NCBI GenBank assembly: GCA_963708735.1
Contig: CAVPTW010000035.1
Coordinates: 79,659 to 143,658, forward strand
DNA: 64,000 bases
Direction of reading: 5' to 3'
Source: JAGPUQ01 sp963708735
Lineage (GTDB): Bacteria > Pseudomonadota > Gammaproteobacteria > Pseudomonadales > Porticoccaceae
The notes under the pieces are model-generated. The model had not been told where the DNA came from. It saw nothing but the letters and a program-made list of their open reading frames with translations, and ran no database searches. Made by a program: the position numbers and the translations under genes. Shown piece after piece: positions 47,505-56,708 of the stretch. The stretch's first letter is position 1; each line of letters begins with the position of its first letter.

Positions 47505-47960
47505 ATGAAAATACCTCAATTGTCTCCGCTGTCCCATCTGTTCATTATCCCCCTGCTGGTTTTCGCCGGCAGTCTGTGGGCGGACGACCGACCCTTTCGC
47601 GAGTTCGGCGATTACCGCGTTTATTACAGCGCCTTCAACAGCAGCTTGGTGAGTCCGGAAGTCGCCGCGGCTTACGACATCGTGCGCGGACGCGATCGGG
47701 GCCTTGTCAATATCGCGGTCATGCCGGCTGGGACGATCGGCGGTCGGCCCGCCGAAGTGAGTGGGCATGTCGCCAATATTTTCGCCCAGCGCCAGGAGCT
47801 CAAGTTCTTTGAGGTGCGGGAAGACGACGCGGTGTATTACCTAGCGCCCTTCAACTTTGAAAACGAGGACTCGCTGACCTTCAATATCACTGTGAAGCCG
47901 AGTCCGGACACGCCCGCTTATACACTGTCGTTTCAGCGCACTTTCTATCGCGATCGCTGA
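47505..47960 (+). CDS. DUF4426 periplasmic protein
   Basis: 151 residues with an N-terminal signal (FIIPLLVFAGSLWADD) and a beta-rich mature part (YRVYYSAFNSSLVSPEVAAA, RGLVNIAVMP, ...YTLSFQRTFY). The family is found between metW and rdgB in many gammaproteobacteria; function unknown. Start ATG 47505 after GAGGACG. Four bases before rdgB. Confidence 0.88.
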   Translation: MKIPQLSPLSHLFIIPLLVFAGSLWADDRPFREFGDYRVYYSAFNSSLVSPEVAAAYDIVRGRDRGLVNIAVMPAGTIGGRPAEVSGHVANIFAQRQELKFFEVREDDAVYYLAPFNFENEDSLTFNITVKPSPDTPAYTLSFQRTFYRDR

Positions 47961-47964
47961 CTCC

Positions 47965-48576
47965 GTGCGCGCTGCGGTCGTACTGGCCAGCAACAATGCC
48001 GGCAAGCTCCGCGAGTTGCGCGCCCTGCTGGCCCAAGTGGGCCTCGACCTGATATCCCAGGGCGAACTCGGGGTGAGTGCAGTCGCGGAGACCGGCAGTA
48101 CTTTTGTAGACAACGCCTTGCTCAAGGCGCGTCATGCGGCGCGGGAAAGCGGTCGCGCCGCGCTCGCCGATGATTCCGGTCTGGAAGTCGACTGGTTGCA
48201 CGGCGCACCGGGGGTGCATTCGGCGCGCTTTGCCGGTGAAGGTGCCGACGACGCAGGCAACAACCAGAAACTTCTGGAGCTGCTGCGCGACGTGCCGGCT
48301 GCGCAACGGGGCGCGCGGTTTCGCTGCGTCCTGGTCTACGTCGATTCGGCCACCGATCCGGCGCCGCTGATTTGTGAAGGTGTGTGGGAGGGCCGCATTC
48401 TCGATCGACCGTGCGGCGCCGGTGGCTTTGGTTACGATCCCCTGTTCCTGATTCCCGAGCTCGGTTGCACGGCGGCGGAACTGGCGGCGGCCGAGAAGAA
48501 CTCCCGGAGTCATCGGGGCCGCGCCTTGCGAGAGCTGCTCCCGAAACTGCGCGCACGGATTGCCGCCAGATGTTGA
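47965..48576 (+). CDS. rdgB: dITP/XTP pyrophosphatase
   Basis: 203 residues. Hydrolyses non-canonical purine NTPs to monophosphates, preventing their use in DNA. Motifs LASNNAGKLRELRALL, FVDNALLKARHAA, LADDSGLEVDWLHGAPGVHS, GFGYDPLFLIPE and SHRGRALREL fit the HAM1/RdgB family. GTG start at 47965. Its end overlaps hemW by 7 bases. Confidence 0.94.
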   Translation: MRAAVVLASNNAGKLRELRALLAQVGLDLISQGELGVSAVAETGSTFVDNALLKARHAARESGRAALADDSGLEVDWLHGAPGVHSARFAGEGADDAGNNQKLLELLRDVPAAQRGARFRCVLVYVDSATDPAPLICEGVWEGRILDRPCGAGGFGYDPLFLIPELGCTAAELAAAEKNSRSHRGRALRELLPKLRARIAARC

Positions 48577-49706
48577 AGCCGCCGCCGCTGGCGCTTTATG
48601 TGCATATTCCCTGGTGCGTGCGCAAATGCCCGTACTGCGATTTCAATTCTCACCAGGCCGCGGGACCACTGCCGGAAGCCGAGTACGTCCAGGCGTTGCT
48701 TGCCGATCTGGACTGCGAACGGGATCGCGCTGATGGCCGCCAATTCAGCAGCGTTTTTTTCGGTGGCGGCACGCCCAGCCTGTTTTCGGCACACGCTATC
48801 GCGGCGGTGCTGGAAGCGGCGGAGCGGCGCATCGGCTTCGCTACGGGTGCGGAGATAACCCTGGAGGCCAATCCCGGCGCCGTCGATGCGGACAATTTTC
48901 GCGGCTATCGCGCCGCCGGGGTCAACCGGCTGTCCATCGGAGTGCAGTCGTTCTCCGATCCTCACCTGCGGGCGCTCGGCCGCATTCACTCGGGTGGCGA
49001 GGCGGTGCGCGCGTTTGATCTGGCCCGCACCGCCGGATTCGCGAATATCAATCTCGATCTGATGCACTGTCTGCCGGGCCAAACGCCGGCCCAGGCCGTC
49101 GCCGATCTAGAGCAGGCGATCACGCTCGCTCCGGAGCATCTGTCCTGGTACCAGCTCACCATCGAGCCCAATACCCTGTTCTACCGGAAACCGCCGCAGC
49201 TCCCCGACGAGTCCGTGCTGGATGCCATCAATACGGCGGGCGCGACGCTGCTCGAGCGCGCCGGTTACCGGCAGTACGAGGTGTCGGCCTATGCGCGCGA
49301 CGGGCGACACAGCCGGCACAACGTCAATTATTGGGAGTTCGGCGACTACATCGGCATTGGCGCCGGCGCCCATGGCAAGCTGACCGACACCGAGGCAGGC
49401 TGCATTCGGCGTCGCCGCAAGGCGCGCCATCCGCGGGATTATCTCGCGCGGGACGACGACCGCTGTGCTGAACAGATGACGCTGGATGCAGCCGACCTGC
49501 CCCTGGAATTTTTCCTTAATGCATTGCGTCTGAATGCGGGAGTGCCGGTGCATTACTTCGGCGAGCGCACCGGCCAACCGCTGGCGGTGATAGCGGACCC
49601 CTGGGATGATCTGGTACGGCAGGGTCTGGCCGCACCCTTGACCGACCGGCTGGCGACCACCCCCACCGGGCATCGCTTTCTGGATACGGTACTGGCCGCG
49701 TTTTGA
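48570..49706 (+). CDS. hemW: HemW heme chaperone (radical SAM)
   Basis: 378 residues. Radical-SAM cluster motif CVRKCPYCDFNSH (C-x3-C-x2-C), then SSVFFGGGTPSLFSAHAI, TLEANPGAVDADNF and RLSIGVQSFSDPHLRALGR. The HemN-type extra Cys after the cluster is replaced (DFNSH), as expected for HemW, which carries heme instead of decarboxylating coproporphyrinogen. ATG 48570 lies within the end of rdgB. Ends the plus-strand run from yggS. Confidence 0.92.
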   Translation: MLKPPPLALYVHIPWCVRKCPYCDFNSHQAAGPLPEAEYVQALLADLDCERDRADGRQFSSVFFGGGTPSLFSAHAIAAVLEAAERRIGFATGAEITLEANPGAVDADNFRGYRAAGVNRLSIGVQSFSDPHLRALGRIHSGGEAVRAFDLARTAGFANINLDLMHCLPGQTPAQAVADLEQAITLAPEHLSWYQLTIEPNTLFYRKPPQLPDESVLDAINTAGATLLERAGYRQYEVSAYARDGRHSRHNVNYWEFGDYIGIGAGAHGKLTDTEAGCIRRRRKARHPRDYLARDDDRCAEQMTLDAADLPLEFFLNALRLNAGVPVHYFGERTGQPLAVIADPWDDLVRQGLAAPLTDRLATTPTGHRFLDTVLAAF

Positions 49707-49786
49707 ATCCGAGTTGACGCCGATGACATGGTTTTGACATGGATTGTGGGTACGATGGGCGATGGCCCTTGGTCTGCTGTCGGAAA

Positions 49787-51916
49787 ATGAACGAACTGCC
49801 ACTGCAAAAAAATCCGCCATCTTCCCCGGGCGATCCTGCCGATAGCCTGAACGATGGCGCCGATTACCAGCAACCGGCGTATTACCTCAACCGTCATCTC
49901 AGCCTGATGCAATTCAACCTCCGGGTACTGGACCAGGCGCTGACCGAGTCCTACCCCCTGCTGGAACGATTGCAATTCCTGCTGATCTTCAGCTCCAACC
50001 TCGACGAGTTTTATGAAGTCCGGGTCGCCTGGCTCAAGCGCCAGATCAGTTTTGCCCGCGAGGTTGTCGCCACCGACGGACTTCAGCCTCAGGAAGTACT
50101 GAAAGAGCTGGGCGCCATTTGTCATGACGGGATCCAGCGGCAGTACCGGATTCTGAATGAAACGCTGCTGCCCGCATTGGAGCGCGAGGGTATCCGGTTT
50201 CTGGCACGGGATATCTGGACCCCGGAAATCGACCGCTGGGCCCAGGAGTATCTGCGCGAACAGGTGTTGCCGGTGATCAGCCCCATTGGCCTGGACCCGG
50301 CGCATCCTTTCCCGCGCCTGGCAAACAAAAGCCTCAACTTTATCGTCAGTCTGGAAGGGCGCGATGCCTTTGGCCGCGAGAGCGGCCTGGCCATCGTGCC
50401 GGCGCCGCGCTCGCTGCCGCGCATCATCCGGGTTCCGGACCAGCTGTGTCGGGGCGGCGACAACTTCGTGTTTCTGTCGTCGGTGATTCATTCCCACGTC
50501 GATTTTCTGTTTCCGGGTATGCGCGCGACGGGTTGTTATCAGTTCCGCATTACCCGCGATGCCGATCTGGATCTCAACGCCGCGGAAGTGGAAGACATTG
50601 CGCGCGCGTTGCGGGGCGAGCTGCACACCCGGCGCTTTGGCAGCGCGGTGCGCCTGGAGGTGGCATCCGAGTGCCCGCCGGAACTGGTCGAATTTCTGCT
50701 CGATCAGTTCAATCTCGAGCACGCTGACCTCTACCATGTCGAAGGTCCGGTAAATCTGGGCCGCATGATGCAGTTGCGCGGCATGGTCAATCGGCCCGAT
50801 CTGGTGTTTCCGCCCTTCACGCCCAGTCTCCCGGCAGTGCTGCGCGAGGATCCCAACTATTTCCAGGTGCTGGCTCAGCGGGACATTCTGCTGCATCACC
50901 CCTACCAGTCCTTCACCCCGGTTATCGACCTGTTGCGTCAGGCCGGGCGCGATCCGCTGGTGCTGGCGATCAAGATGACGCTGTATCGCAGTGGTTCGCG
51001 CTCGGAGATCGTCGATTTGCTCGCGGAGGCAGCGCGGGCAGGCAAGGAAGTCACCGTGGTCATCGAATTGCGGGCGCGGTTCGACGAGGCGGAAAATCTT
51101 CAGCTCGCGAGCCAGTTGCAGGAGGCTGGCGCGGTGGTGACCTACGGTGTCGTGGGCTACAAGACGCATGCCAAGGCGATGCTGATCGTGCGGCGCGAGG
51201 GTCGGGAACTGAAGCGCTACATCCATCTCGGCACCGGGAACTACCACGCCGGCAACGCCCGGCTCTATACCGACTACAGCCTGCTCAGTGCCGATACGGA
51301 ACTCGGCAGCGACCTGCACATTTTTTTCCAGCAGTTGACCGGCATGGGTCGCGCGGAGCATGTCAAAAAGCTGTTTACCGCGCCCTTTACACTGCAAACC
51401 AAACTGCTGGCGCTGATCGACCAGGAGGCACGGGTCGCGAGCGAGGGTCGGGAGGCGCACATCATCCTCAAGGCCAACGGACTCACGGATGCGAGTGTCA
51501 TTCAGGCGCTCTATCGGGCGAGCGCCGCGGGGGTAAAGGTCGATCTGATCATTCGCGGCATGTGTTGTCTGCGTCCGGGGCTGGCGGGGATATCGGAAAA
51601 CATCCGCGTGATTTCGATTATCGGCCGGTTTCTCGAGCATTCGCGCGTGTATTACTTCCGCAACAGCAAACCGGCGGTTTACTGCGCGAGCGCCGACCTC
51701 ATGGAACGCAACCTGCGCAATCGTCTCGAAATAGCCTTTCCGCTGCTCGATCCGGCATTGGCGCAGCGCGTGATCGAGGAGTTGGAGATCATGCTGGCGG
51801 ACGATTGCCAGAGTTGGGTGCTGCACAGTGACGGCTGCTATGTACTCCGACAGCCGCAAAACCCGGATGCCGAACACCGCGCACAATCAAGTTTGCTGGC
51901 ACGACTGGCGGATTAG
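49787..51916 (+). CDS. ppk1: Polyphosphate kinase 1
   Basis: 709 residues. Reversible transfer of the ATP gamma phosphate to polyphosphate. N-terminal NRHLSLMQFNLRVLDQA and SNLDEFYEVR; the first PLD-like catalytic part has the autophosphorylated His in VVGYKTHAKAMLIV, followed by YIHLGTGNYHAGNARLYTD; the second His region is RFLEHSRVYYF. ATG 49787 is chosen as it follows GTCGGAAA and starts near other PPK1 proteins. Convergent with ppx, the opposing enzyme, with only 18 bases between stops. Confidence 0.95.
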   Translation: MNELPLQKNPPSSPGDPADSLNDGADYQQPAYYLNRHLSLMQFNLRVLDQALTESYPLLERLQFLLIFSSNLDEFYEVRVAWLKRQISFAREVVATDGLQPQEVLKELGAICHDGIQRQYRILNETLLPALEREGIRFLARDIWTPEIDRWAQEYLREQVLPVISPIGLDPAHPFPRLANKSLNFIVSLEGRDAFGRESGLAIVPAPRSLPRIIRVPDQLCRGGDNFVFLSSVIHSHVDFLFPGMRATGCYQFRITRDADLDLNAAEVEDIARALRGELHTRRFGSAVRLEVASECPPELVEFLLDQFNLEHADLYHVEGPVNLGRMMQLRGMVNRPDLVFPPFTPSLPAVLREDPNYFQVLAQRDILLHHPYQSFTPVIDLLRQAGRDPLVLAIKMTLYRSGSRSEIVDLLAEAARAGKEVTVVIELRARFDEAENLQLASQLQEAGAVVTYGVVGYKTHAKAMLIVRREGRELKRYIHLGTGNYHAGNARLYTDYSLLSADTELGSDLHIFFQQLTGMGRAEHVKKLFTAPFTLQTKLLALIDQEARVASEGREAHIILKANGLTDASVIQALYRASAAGVKVDLIIRGMCCLRPGLAGISENIRVISIIGRFLEHSRVYYFRNSKPAVYCASADLMERNLRNRLEIAFPLLDPALAQRVIEELEIMLADDCQSWVLHSDGCYVLRQPQNPDAEHRAQSSLLARLAD

Positions 51917-51934
51917 TCCTGGTCCGACGGTGGT

Positions 51935-53506
51935 TCAAGTCAGTTCGATAGTGAATCCCGCCTGCGCAAGATAGGCCTGTTCCTGACTGAGTTCAGCCAG
52001 GGTCAGCGGATGCTGCTGGAGCCAGCCGGGCGGAAAATCCAGCCGATAACCGCGTTGCGTCGCGTGGATGTTCAGATGGGGGAGGCCGTCGAGAGGCGCT
52101 ACATATTTGAAGGCCACGGCAAGACGCAGCAGCAGACACAAGCGCGTCAGAGCGAGGCGATCAGCGGTGCCTAAAGACGCCGGCAGACTGCCGGGAAATT
52201 TGCGGCGATGCGCCCGTACCAGGGTCGCGACCGCGGTTTGCTGGTCGCGGGAAAAGCCCGGTAGGTCCGCATTCTGGATGATGTATTGACCGTGTTTGTG
52301 GAACTGGGAATGAGAAATCGTCAGACCGATTTCATGCAGTTGCGCTGCCCAGCGCAACAGCTCGCGGTGCTCGGTCCCTAGCTTCCAGTCATCGCAGACC
52401 CGGATGAACAGGTCGTCGGCCACCTCCCGGACGCGGCGTGCGTGCAGGTCCGGCAGCCCGCTGCGCTTGAACAGCGCGTTGACGGTGCGCTCACGCACGT
52501 CCTCGTGCTGCAGGCGCCCGATCAGGTCGTAGACAACACCCTCGCGCAGCGCCCCCGAGGAAGCGTGCATCGTGGTGATATCGAGCGCTTCGAACACCGC
52601 ACTGGCGATGGCAACGCCGGCCGCGAACACGTTGTAGCGTGCGGGTTTGAGGCCCGCAATCGCACCCAGGGCATCGACATGGCCGCAGTCGATGAGCGCG
52701 CGGCGCAGTTGCTGCAGGCCGCTGCGCGTTATCTCACCTCGGCTCCAGCCCTGGGCGCGCAGGGTTTCGGCGATGGCGATATGGGTCCCGGAGGAGCCCA
52801 CGCAGTCCCCCCAGCTGCCCGCGCAAAACTCGTCGCGGACGGCAAGCGCCTCCAGGTACGCGGCCTGATACGCGTTATCAAACCGCGATGTGGTAATGGC
52901 ACCGGTCGGGAAAAAGCGTTGCTGATAGCTGACACATCCCATATGCAGACTTTCCAGCACGCGCGTCTCGAAACGCTCGCCGATGATGAGTTCGGTGCTC
53001 CCGCCGCCGATATCCACCACCAGCCGGGCGTGATCGTCATCCGCCTCGCTGTGGGCCACGCCCAGGTATACCAGGCGTGCCTCCTCGCGCCCCGACACGA
53101 CTTCGATGGGATGGCCGAGGATTGCCTGCGCTGGACCGATGAACGAGCGCACATTTTTTGCCGCGCGCAGGGTGTTGGTCCCGACTACCCGGACGGTATC
53201 CGGGGTAAAAGTGTCCAGGATCTGGCGGAAGCGAGTCAGGGTTTCGAGCCCGCGCGCGATGGCGTCGCTATCCAGCACGCCATCGCGGAGGCCGGCGGCC
53301 AGTTGCACCTTTTCGCCCCTGGTCTCCAGGGGACGCATCTCCCCGTGGCTGACCGCTGCCACCAGCAGGTGAAAACTGTTCGATCCCAAGTCGATGGCCG
53401 CCAGCAAGGGCGTCGCGGCCTCGACGCCGGAGCCTTCCGTGTTCATCGTGGTCATCGCCATCGCTTGGGTCGTCGTTGCCGCTAGTAGTGGATGCCATGA
53501 TCGCAT
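51935..53506 (-). CDS. ppx: Exopolyphosphatase
   Basis: About 500-523 residues, the long PPX form. Ppx/GppA ATPase fold: AAIDLGSNSFHLLVA, VVGTNTLRAAKNV, GREEARLVYLGVAH and VVDIGGGSTELIIG, then a C-terminal HD-like helical domain (RWAAQLHEIGLTISHSQFHKHG). It degrades polyphosphate from the chain end. The first ATG is at 53506; in-frame ATGs at 53461 and 53455 are possible too and none has a strong ribosome site. A TACAAT sequence sits right before 53506, so transcription could begin very near the start. Confidence 0.92.
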   Translation of the reverse strand: MRSWHPLLAATTTQAMAMTTMNTEGSGVEAATPLLAAIDLGSNSFHLLVAAVSHGEMRPLETRGEKVQLAAGLRDGVLDSDAIARGLETLTRFRQILDTFTPDTVRVVGTNTLRAAKNVRSFIGPAQAILGHPIEVVSGREEARLVYLGVAHSEADDDHARLVVDIGGGSTELIIGERFETRVLESLHMGCVSYQQRFFPTGAITTSRFDNAYQAAYLEALAVRDEFCAGSWGDCVGSSGTHIAIAETLRAQGWSRGEITRSGLQQLRRALIDCGHVDALGAIAGLKPARYNVFAAGVAIASAVFEALDITTMHASSGALREGVVYDLIGRLQHEDVRERTVNALFKRSGLPDLHARRVREVADDLFIRVCDDWKLGTEHRELLRWAAQLHEIGLTISHSQFHKHGQYIIQNADLPGFSRDQQTAVATLVRAHRRKFPGSLPASLGTADRLALTRLCLLLRLAVAFKYVAPLDGLPHLNIHATQRGYRLDFPPGWLQQHPLTLAELSQEQAYLAQAGFTIELT

Positions 53507-53563
53507 TATTGTAAGGTTCGATCCTGCCGATTACCCAATCCCTGCCTGATACGGAGCCCGCCG

Positions 53564-53890
53564 ATGAGCGCCAAAATCGTCCACGTGAGCGATGCCAGTT
53601 TTGATGCCGATGTGCTGCAATCGAACCTCCCGGTGCTCCTGGACTTCTGGGCGAGCTGGTGTGGCCCTTGCAAGATGATTGCCCCGATTCTGGACGAGCT
53701 GGCCGACGACTTCGCTGGCCGCCTCAAGGTCTGCAAGGTCGATGTCGATGCCAATCGCGAGATTGCCGCCCGGTACGGTGTCCGCGGCATCCCGACGCTG
53801 ATGCTGTTTAAAAACGGTAATCTCAGCGATACTCGGGTGGGCGCCCTGTCCAAGGCGCAATTGACGGCATTTGTTGCCGGCGCGGTTTGA
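53564..53890 (+). CDS. trxA: Thioredoxin
   Basis: 108 residues with the canonical active site FWASWCGPCKMIAP and the cis-proline loop GIPTLMLFKNG. General disulfide reductase; also a possible partner of NADPH-thioredoxin reductase encoded elsewhere. ATG 53564 follows ACGGAG. Divergent from ppx and upstream of rho, the same order as in Pseudomonas. Confidence 0.97.
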   Translation: MSAKIVHVSDASFDADVLQSNLPVLLDFWASWCGPCKMIAPILDELADDFAGRLKVCKVDVDANREIAARYGVRGIPTLMLFKNGNLSDTRVGALSKAQLTAFVAGAV

Positions 53891-53930
53891 GACGCCCTTG
53901 ATCGAGGGAGAGCAGCAGCCCAAATGAAGT

Positions 53931-53958
53931 TTGCTAATGGTGCGGGGCCGGGTATACT
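53931..53958 (+). promoter_or_regulatory. Sigma-70-type promoter of rho
   Basis: TTGCTA (53931-53936), a 16-base spacer, then TATACT (53953-53958). A good sigma-70 match in the trxA-rho gap. It implies a leader of about 210 bases before the rho start codon. Confidence 0.7.
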
Positions 53959-54033
53959 GTGGGCCATAACTGATCTTCGCTCCGCCCGTAAGCCGGCCTG
54001 AATTACGCTATTAATTCCCGGCTGACTACCTCT

Positions 54034-54081
54034 AGGTAAAATCAGCTCCAGGTAAATTAGGCTCCAGGTAGAATGCGCCCA
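54034..54081 (+). repeat. Three tandem 16-base units in the rho leader
   Basis: Units beginning AGGTA occur at 54034, 54050 and 54066. The first two (AGGTAAAATCAGCTCC, AGGTAAATTAGGCTCC) differ at few positions; the third (AGGTAGAATGCGCCCA) is more diverged. They lie within the transcribed leader. Confidence 0.8.
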
Positions 54082-54097
54082 GCGCGATTCGCGCCCG

Positions 54098-54176
54098 ACT
54101 TGTATCAGTTCCTACCAACCATCCCGGCCCTCCCGGCCACCCCGGCTCTCGCAGCCACACCGACAACACCAACTCC
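54098..54176 (+). promoter_or_regulatory. C-rich, G-poor tract before rho, candidate Rho-utilisation site
   Basis: By direct count, bases 54111-54176 contain 37 C and 9 G out of 66. Unstructured C-over-G RNA is what Rho binds. Rho limits its own synthesis by terminating in its leader in E. coli, so this tract is well placed for such feedback. Confidence 0.6.
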
Positions 54177-55436
54177 ATGAATCTTACCGACCTGAAAGCG
54201 AAACCCATCGACGAATTGCTGCAAATCGGCGCCGAGACTGGCCTCGAAAATCTCGGTCGCTCGCGCAAGCAGGACATCATTTTCACCATCCTGAAACGCC
54301 ATGCAAAAAGCGGCGAGGATATTTCCGGCGACGGGGTGCTGGAAATCCTGCCGGATGGTTTCGGTTTTCTGCGTTCGGCGGATTCGTCGTATCTCGCCGG
54401 TCCCGACGACATCTATGTGTCGCCGAGTCAGATTCGTCGCTTCAATCTCCGTACCGGCGACAGCATCACCGGCAAGATCCGCCCACCCAAGGAAGGTGAA
54501 CGCTATTTCGCGCTTCTTAAAGTAGACGAGATCAATTTCGAAAAACCGGAGAACGCGCGCAACAAGATTCTGTTTGAAAACCTGACGCCGCTGTTTCCGG
54601 ACAAGCGCCTGATGCTGGAGGCCGGCAACGGCAGTTCCGAGGATCTCACCGGACGCATCATCGATCTCATCGCGCCCATCGGCAAAGGACAGCGTGGCCT
54701 GATTGTCGCGCCGCCCAAGGCCGGCAAGACCATCATGATGCAGCATATCGCGCAGGCGATATCGCGCAACAATCCCGAAGCGCTGCTGATCGTACTGCTG
54801 ATCGACGAGCGCCCCGAGGAAGTAACCGAAATGCAGCGCACGGTGCGCGGCGAGGTGGTCGCGTCCACCTTCGACGAACCGCCGACCCGCCATGTGCAGG
54901 TCGCCGAGATGGTGATCGACAAGGCCAAGCGGCTCGTCGAGCACAAGAAGGATGTCGTCATCCTGCTGGATTCGGTGACCCGGCTGGCGCGCGCGTACAA
55001 CACCGTGATCCCGTCATCCGGGAAGGTTCTGACCGGAGGGGTCGATGCCCATGCGCTCGAGAAACCCAAGCGGTTTTTTGGCGCGGCGCGCAATATCGAG
55101 CACGGCGGCAGCCTGACCATCATCGCTACCGCCCTGGTGGATACCGGTTCGAAAATGGACGAGGTGATCTACGAGGAGTTCAAGGGCACCGGCAACATGG
55201 AGCTTCACCTGGATCGCAAGATCGCCGAGAAGCGCATCTATCCCGCGATCAACGTGCGTCGTTCCGGCACACGCCGCGAGGAGTTGCTGATGAGCGAAGG
55301 CGAGCTGCAACGGGTATGGATTTTGCGGAAGCTGCTGCACGATATGGAAGATTTATCGGCGACCGAATTCCTGGTGGACAAGCTCAAGGGATTCAAGAGC
55401 AATAACGAATTCTTTGACGCCATGCGGCGAAAATAA
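54177..55436 (+). CDS. rho: Transcription termination factor Rho
   Basis: 419 residues, hexameric RNA-dependent ATPase/helicase. N-terminal MNLTDLKAKPIDELLQIG, RNA-binding primary site with GFGFLRSADSSYLAGPDDIY, Walker A APPKAGKTIMMQ, Walker B VVILLDSVTRLARAYN, Q-loop GKVLTGGVDAHALEKPKRFF and the R-loop. Length equals E. coli Rho. Transcribed from its own leader and followed by a strong intrinsic terminator. Confidence 0.97.
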   Translation: MNLTDLKAKPIDELLQIGAETGLENLGRSRKQDIIFTILKRHAKSGEDISGDGVLEILPDGFGFLRSADSSYLAGPDDIYVSPSQIRRFNLRTGDSITGKIRPPKEGERYFALLKVDEINFEKPENARNKILFENLTPLFPDKRLMLEAGNGSSEDLTGRIIDLIAPIGKGQRGLIVAPPKAGKTIMMQHIAQAISRNNPEALLIVLLIDERPEEVTEMQRTVRGEVVASTFDEPPTRHVQVAEMVIDKAKRLVEHKKDVVILLDSVTRLARAYNTVIPSSGKVLTGGVDAHALEKPKRFFGAARNIEHGGSLTIIATALVDTGSKMDEVIYEEFKGTGNMELHLDRKIAEKRIYPAINVRRSGTRREELLMSEGELQRVWILRKLLHDMEDLSATEFLVDKLKGFKSNNEFFDAMRRK

Positions 55437-55453
55437 CGACGCCGCAACTAGCG

Positions 55454-55483
55454 AAAAAAAACCCGGCAGTGCCGGGTTTTTTT
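55454..55483 (+). terminator. Intrinsic terminator after rho
   Basis: Stem AACCCGGCA / TGCCGGGTT-type with flanking A7 and T7 runs and a very short loop, 17 bases after the rho stop. The A run on the other side makes it usable by the thiolase operon on the minus strand too. Confidence 0.9.
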
Positions 55484-55512
55484 GCATTCATGCGGTGGTG
55501 GTGAAAACCGCG

Positions 55513-56697
55513 TCAACCAATCTCGTTGCCGACAATGGAGACGAAGCTGACGCAGCGGCCGGGCTGGCCGCCGAGATTGTGCGTGAGCCCCAGTTTCGGA
55601 TTGGGTATCTGGCGCGGGCCCGCCTCGCCACGCAGTTGCAGCCACATCTCGTACATCATCCGCAACCCGCTGGCGCCGATCGGATGGCCGAAACTCTTGA
55701 GGCCGCCGTCGGGATTGATCGGCTGCGCGCCATCGCCATCGAAGCGGCCTTCCAGCACGTCGCGCCAGCCCTGACCGCGCTCGGAAAAGCCCATGTCTTC
55801 CATCAGCACCAGTTCGGTGGCGGTGAAGCAGTCGTGCACTTCCGCCATGCTGATCTGCTCGCGGGGATTGGTGATACCCGCCTGCTTGTAGGCGTCCTGG
55901 GCGGACACGACCACTTCCTGGAAAGTGGTGAAATCGTAATCGCCGCTGATAAAGCCTTCATTGGGACCGGCCGCAATCGAGAAAGCCTTGAGGTAGATCG
56001 GCCGGTCGGTGTATTTGTGGGCGTCCTCGGCCCGGCACAGGATGGCGGCGGCCGCACCGTCGGCTACCCCCGAGCAGTCGAATACGCCAAACATGCCCGC
56101 TACCCGCGGCGACTTGCCGATGGTGTCCATGGACACTTCCTTGCGGAATTGCGCCTTGGGATTCTTGGCGCCGGCGACGTGATTCTTCCAGGCGATGCGG
56201 GACAGCACGTCCTTGAGCTGGTTTTCATCGACGCCGTATTTCTTGCAGTAGGCCGGCGCCAGCAGGGAAAACATGGCGGGCGCGGTCATGCTGGACTCGG
56301 TGCCGTCGCCCGCGGGCGTGGGCACCACCAGGCCGGAGTAGCCGCCGTCCTTGAGTTTTTCCACGCCCACCGCCATGACCAGATCGTAGGCGCCGCTGGC
56401 CACCGCGTAGGCGGCGTTGCGAATGGCCTCGCTGCCGGTCGCACACATGTTTTCCAGTCGCGTCACCGGCTTGTAGGGCGTTTTCAGCGCTTCGGAGAAC
56501 ACCAGACCGGAAACGCCGCTGGCAAAGGTGCCGAGCCAGTAGGCATCGACGTCGTTGGGCTCGACGCCGGCCGACTTGTAGGCTTCGGTGGCAGCCTCGA
56601 TCAGCATGTCGGAGGCGTCCCGATCCCAGTGTTCGCCGAACTGTGTACACGCCATGCCGACGATGGCGACTTGATCCTTGATACCGTTACTTGCCAT
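55513..56697 (-). CDS. Thiolase, SCP2/PhlC-like
   Basis: 394 residues. Begins QVAIVGMACTQFGEHWDRDA. The nucleophilic Cys is in RLENMCATGSEAIRNAAYAV (about 90), and the C-terminal His loop is KSFGHPIGASGLRM, so the active site looks complete. The branch is the SCP2-type thiolases, which include PhlC of the phloroglucinol C-acetyltransferase and sterol side-chain enzymes, rather than the classical biosynthetic thiolases. It lies 11 bases downstream of an HMG-CoA-synthase-like/DUF35 fusion, a partnership typical of thiolases that channel acyl groups through an OB-fold. Start ATG 56697 after AGAGGT. Substrate unknown. Confidence 0.87.
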   Translation of the reverse strand: MASNGIKDQVAIVGMACTQFGEHWDRDASDMLIEAATEAYKSAGVEPNDVDAYWLGTFASGVSGLVFSEALKTPYKPVTRLENMCATGSEAIRNAAYAVASGAYDLVMAVGVEKLKDGGYSGLVVPTPAGDGTESSMTAPAMFSLLAPAYCKKYGVDENQLKDVLSRIAWKNHVAGAKNPKAQFRKEVSMDTIGKSPRVAGMFGVFDCSGVADGAAAAILCRAEDAHKYTDRPIYLKAFSIAAGPNEGFISGDYDFTTFQEVVVSAQDAYKQAGITNPREQISMAEVHDCFTATELVLMEDMGFSERGQGWRDVLEGRFDGDGAQPINPDGGLKSFGHPIGASGLRMMYEMWLQLRGEAGPRQIPNPKLGLTHNLGGQPGRCVSFVSIVGNEIG

Positions 56698-56708
56698 GGC
56701 ACATACCT

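Noticed and set aside
54034..54081. CRISPR-like array in the rho leader
   Set aside because: Units are directly adjacent with no spacers and only three in number; this is a simple tandem repeat.
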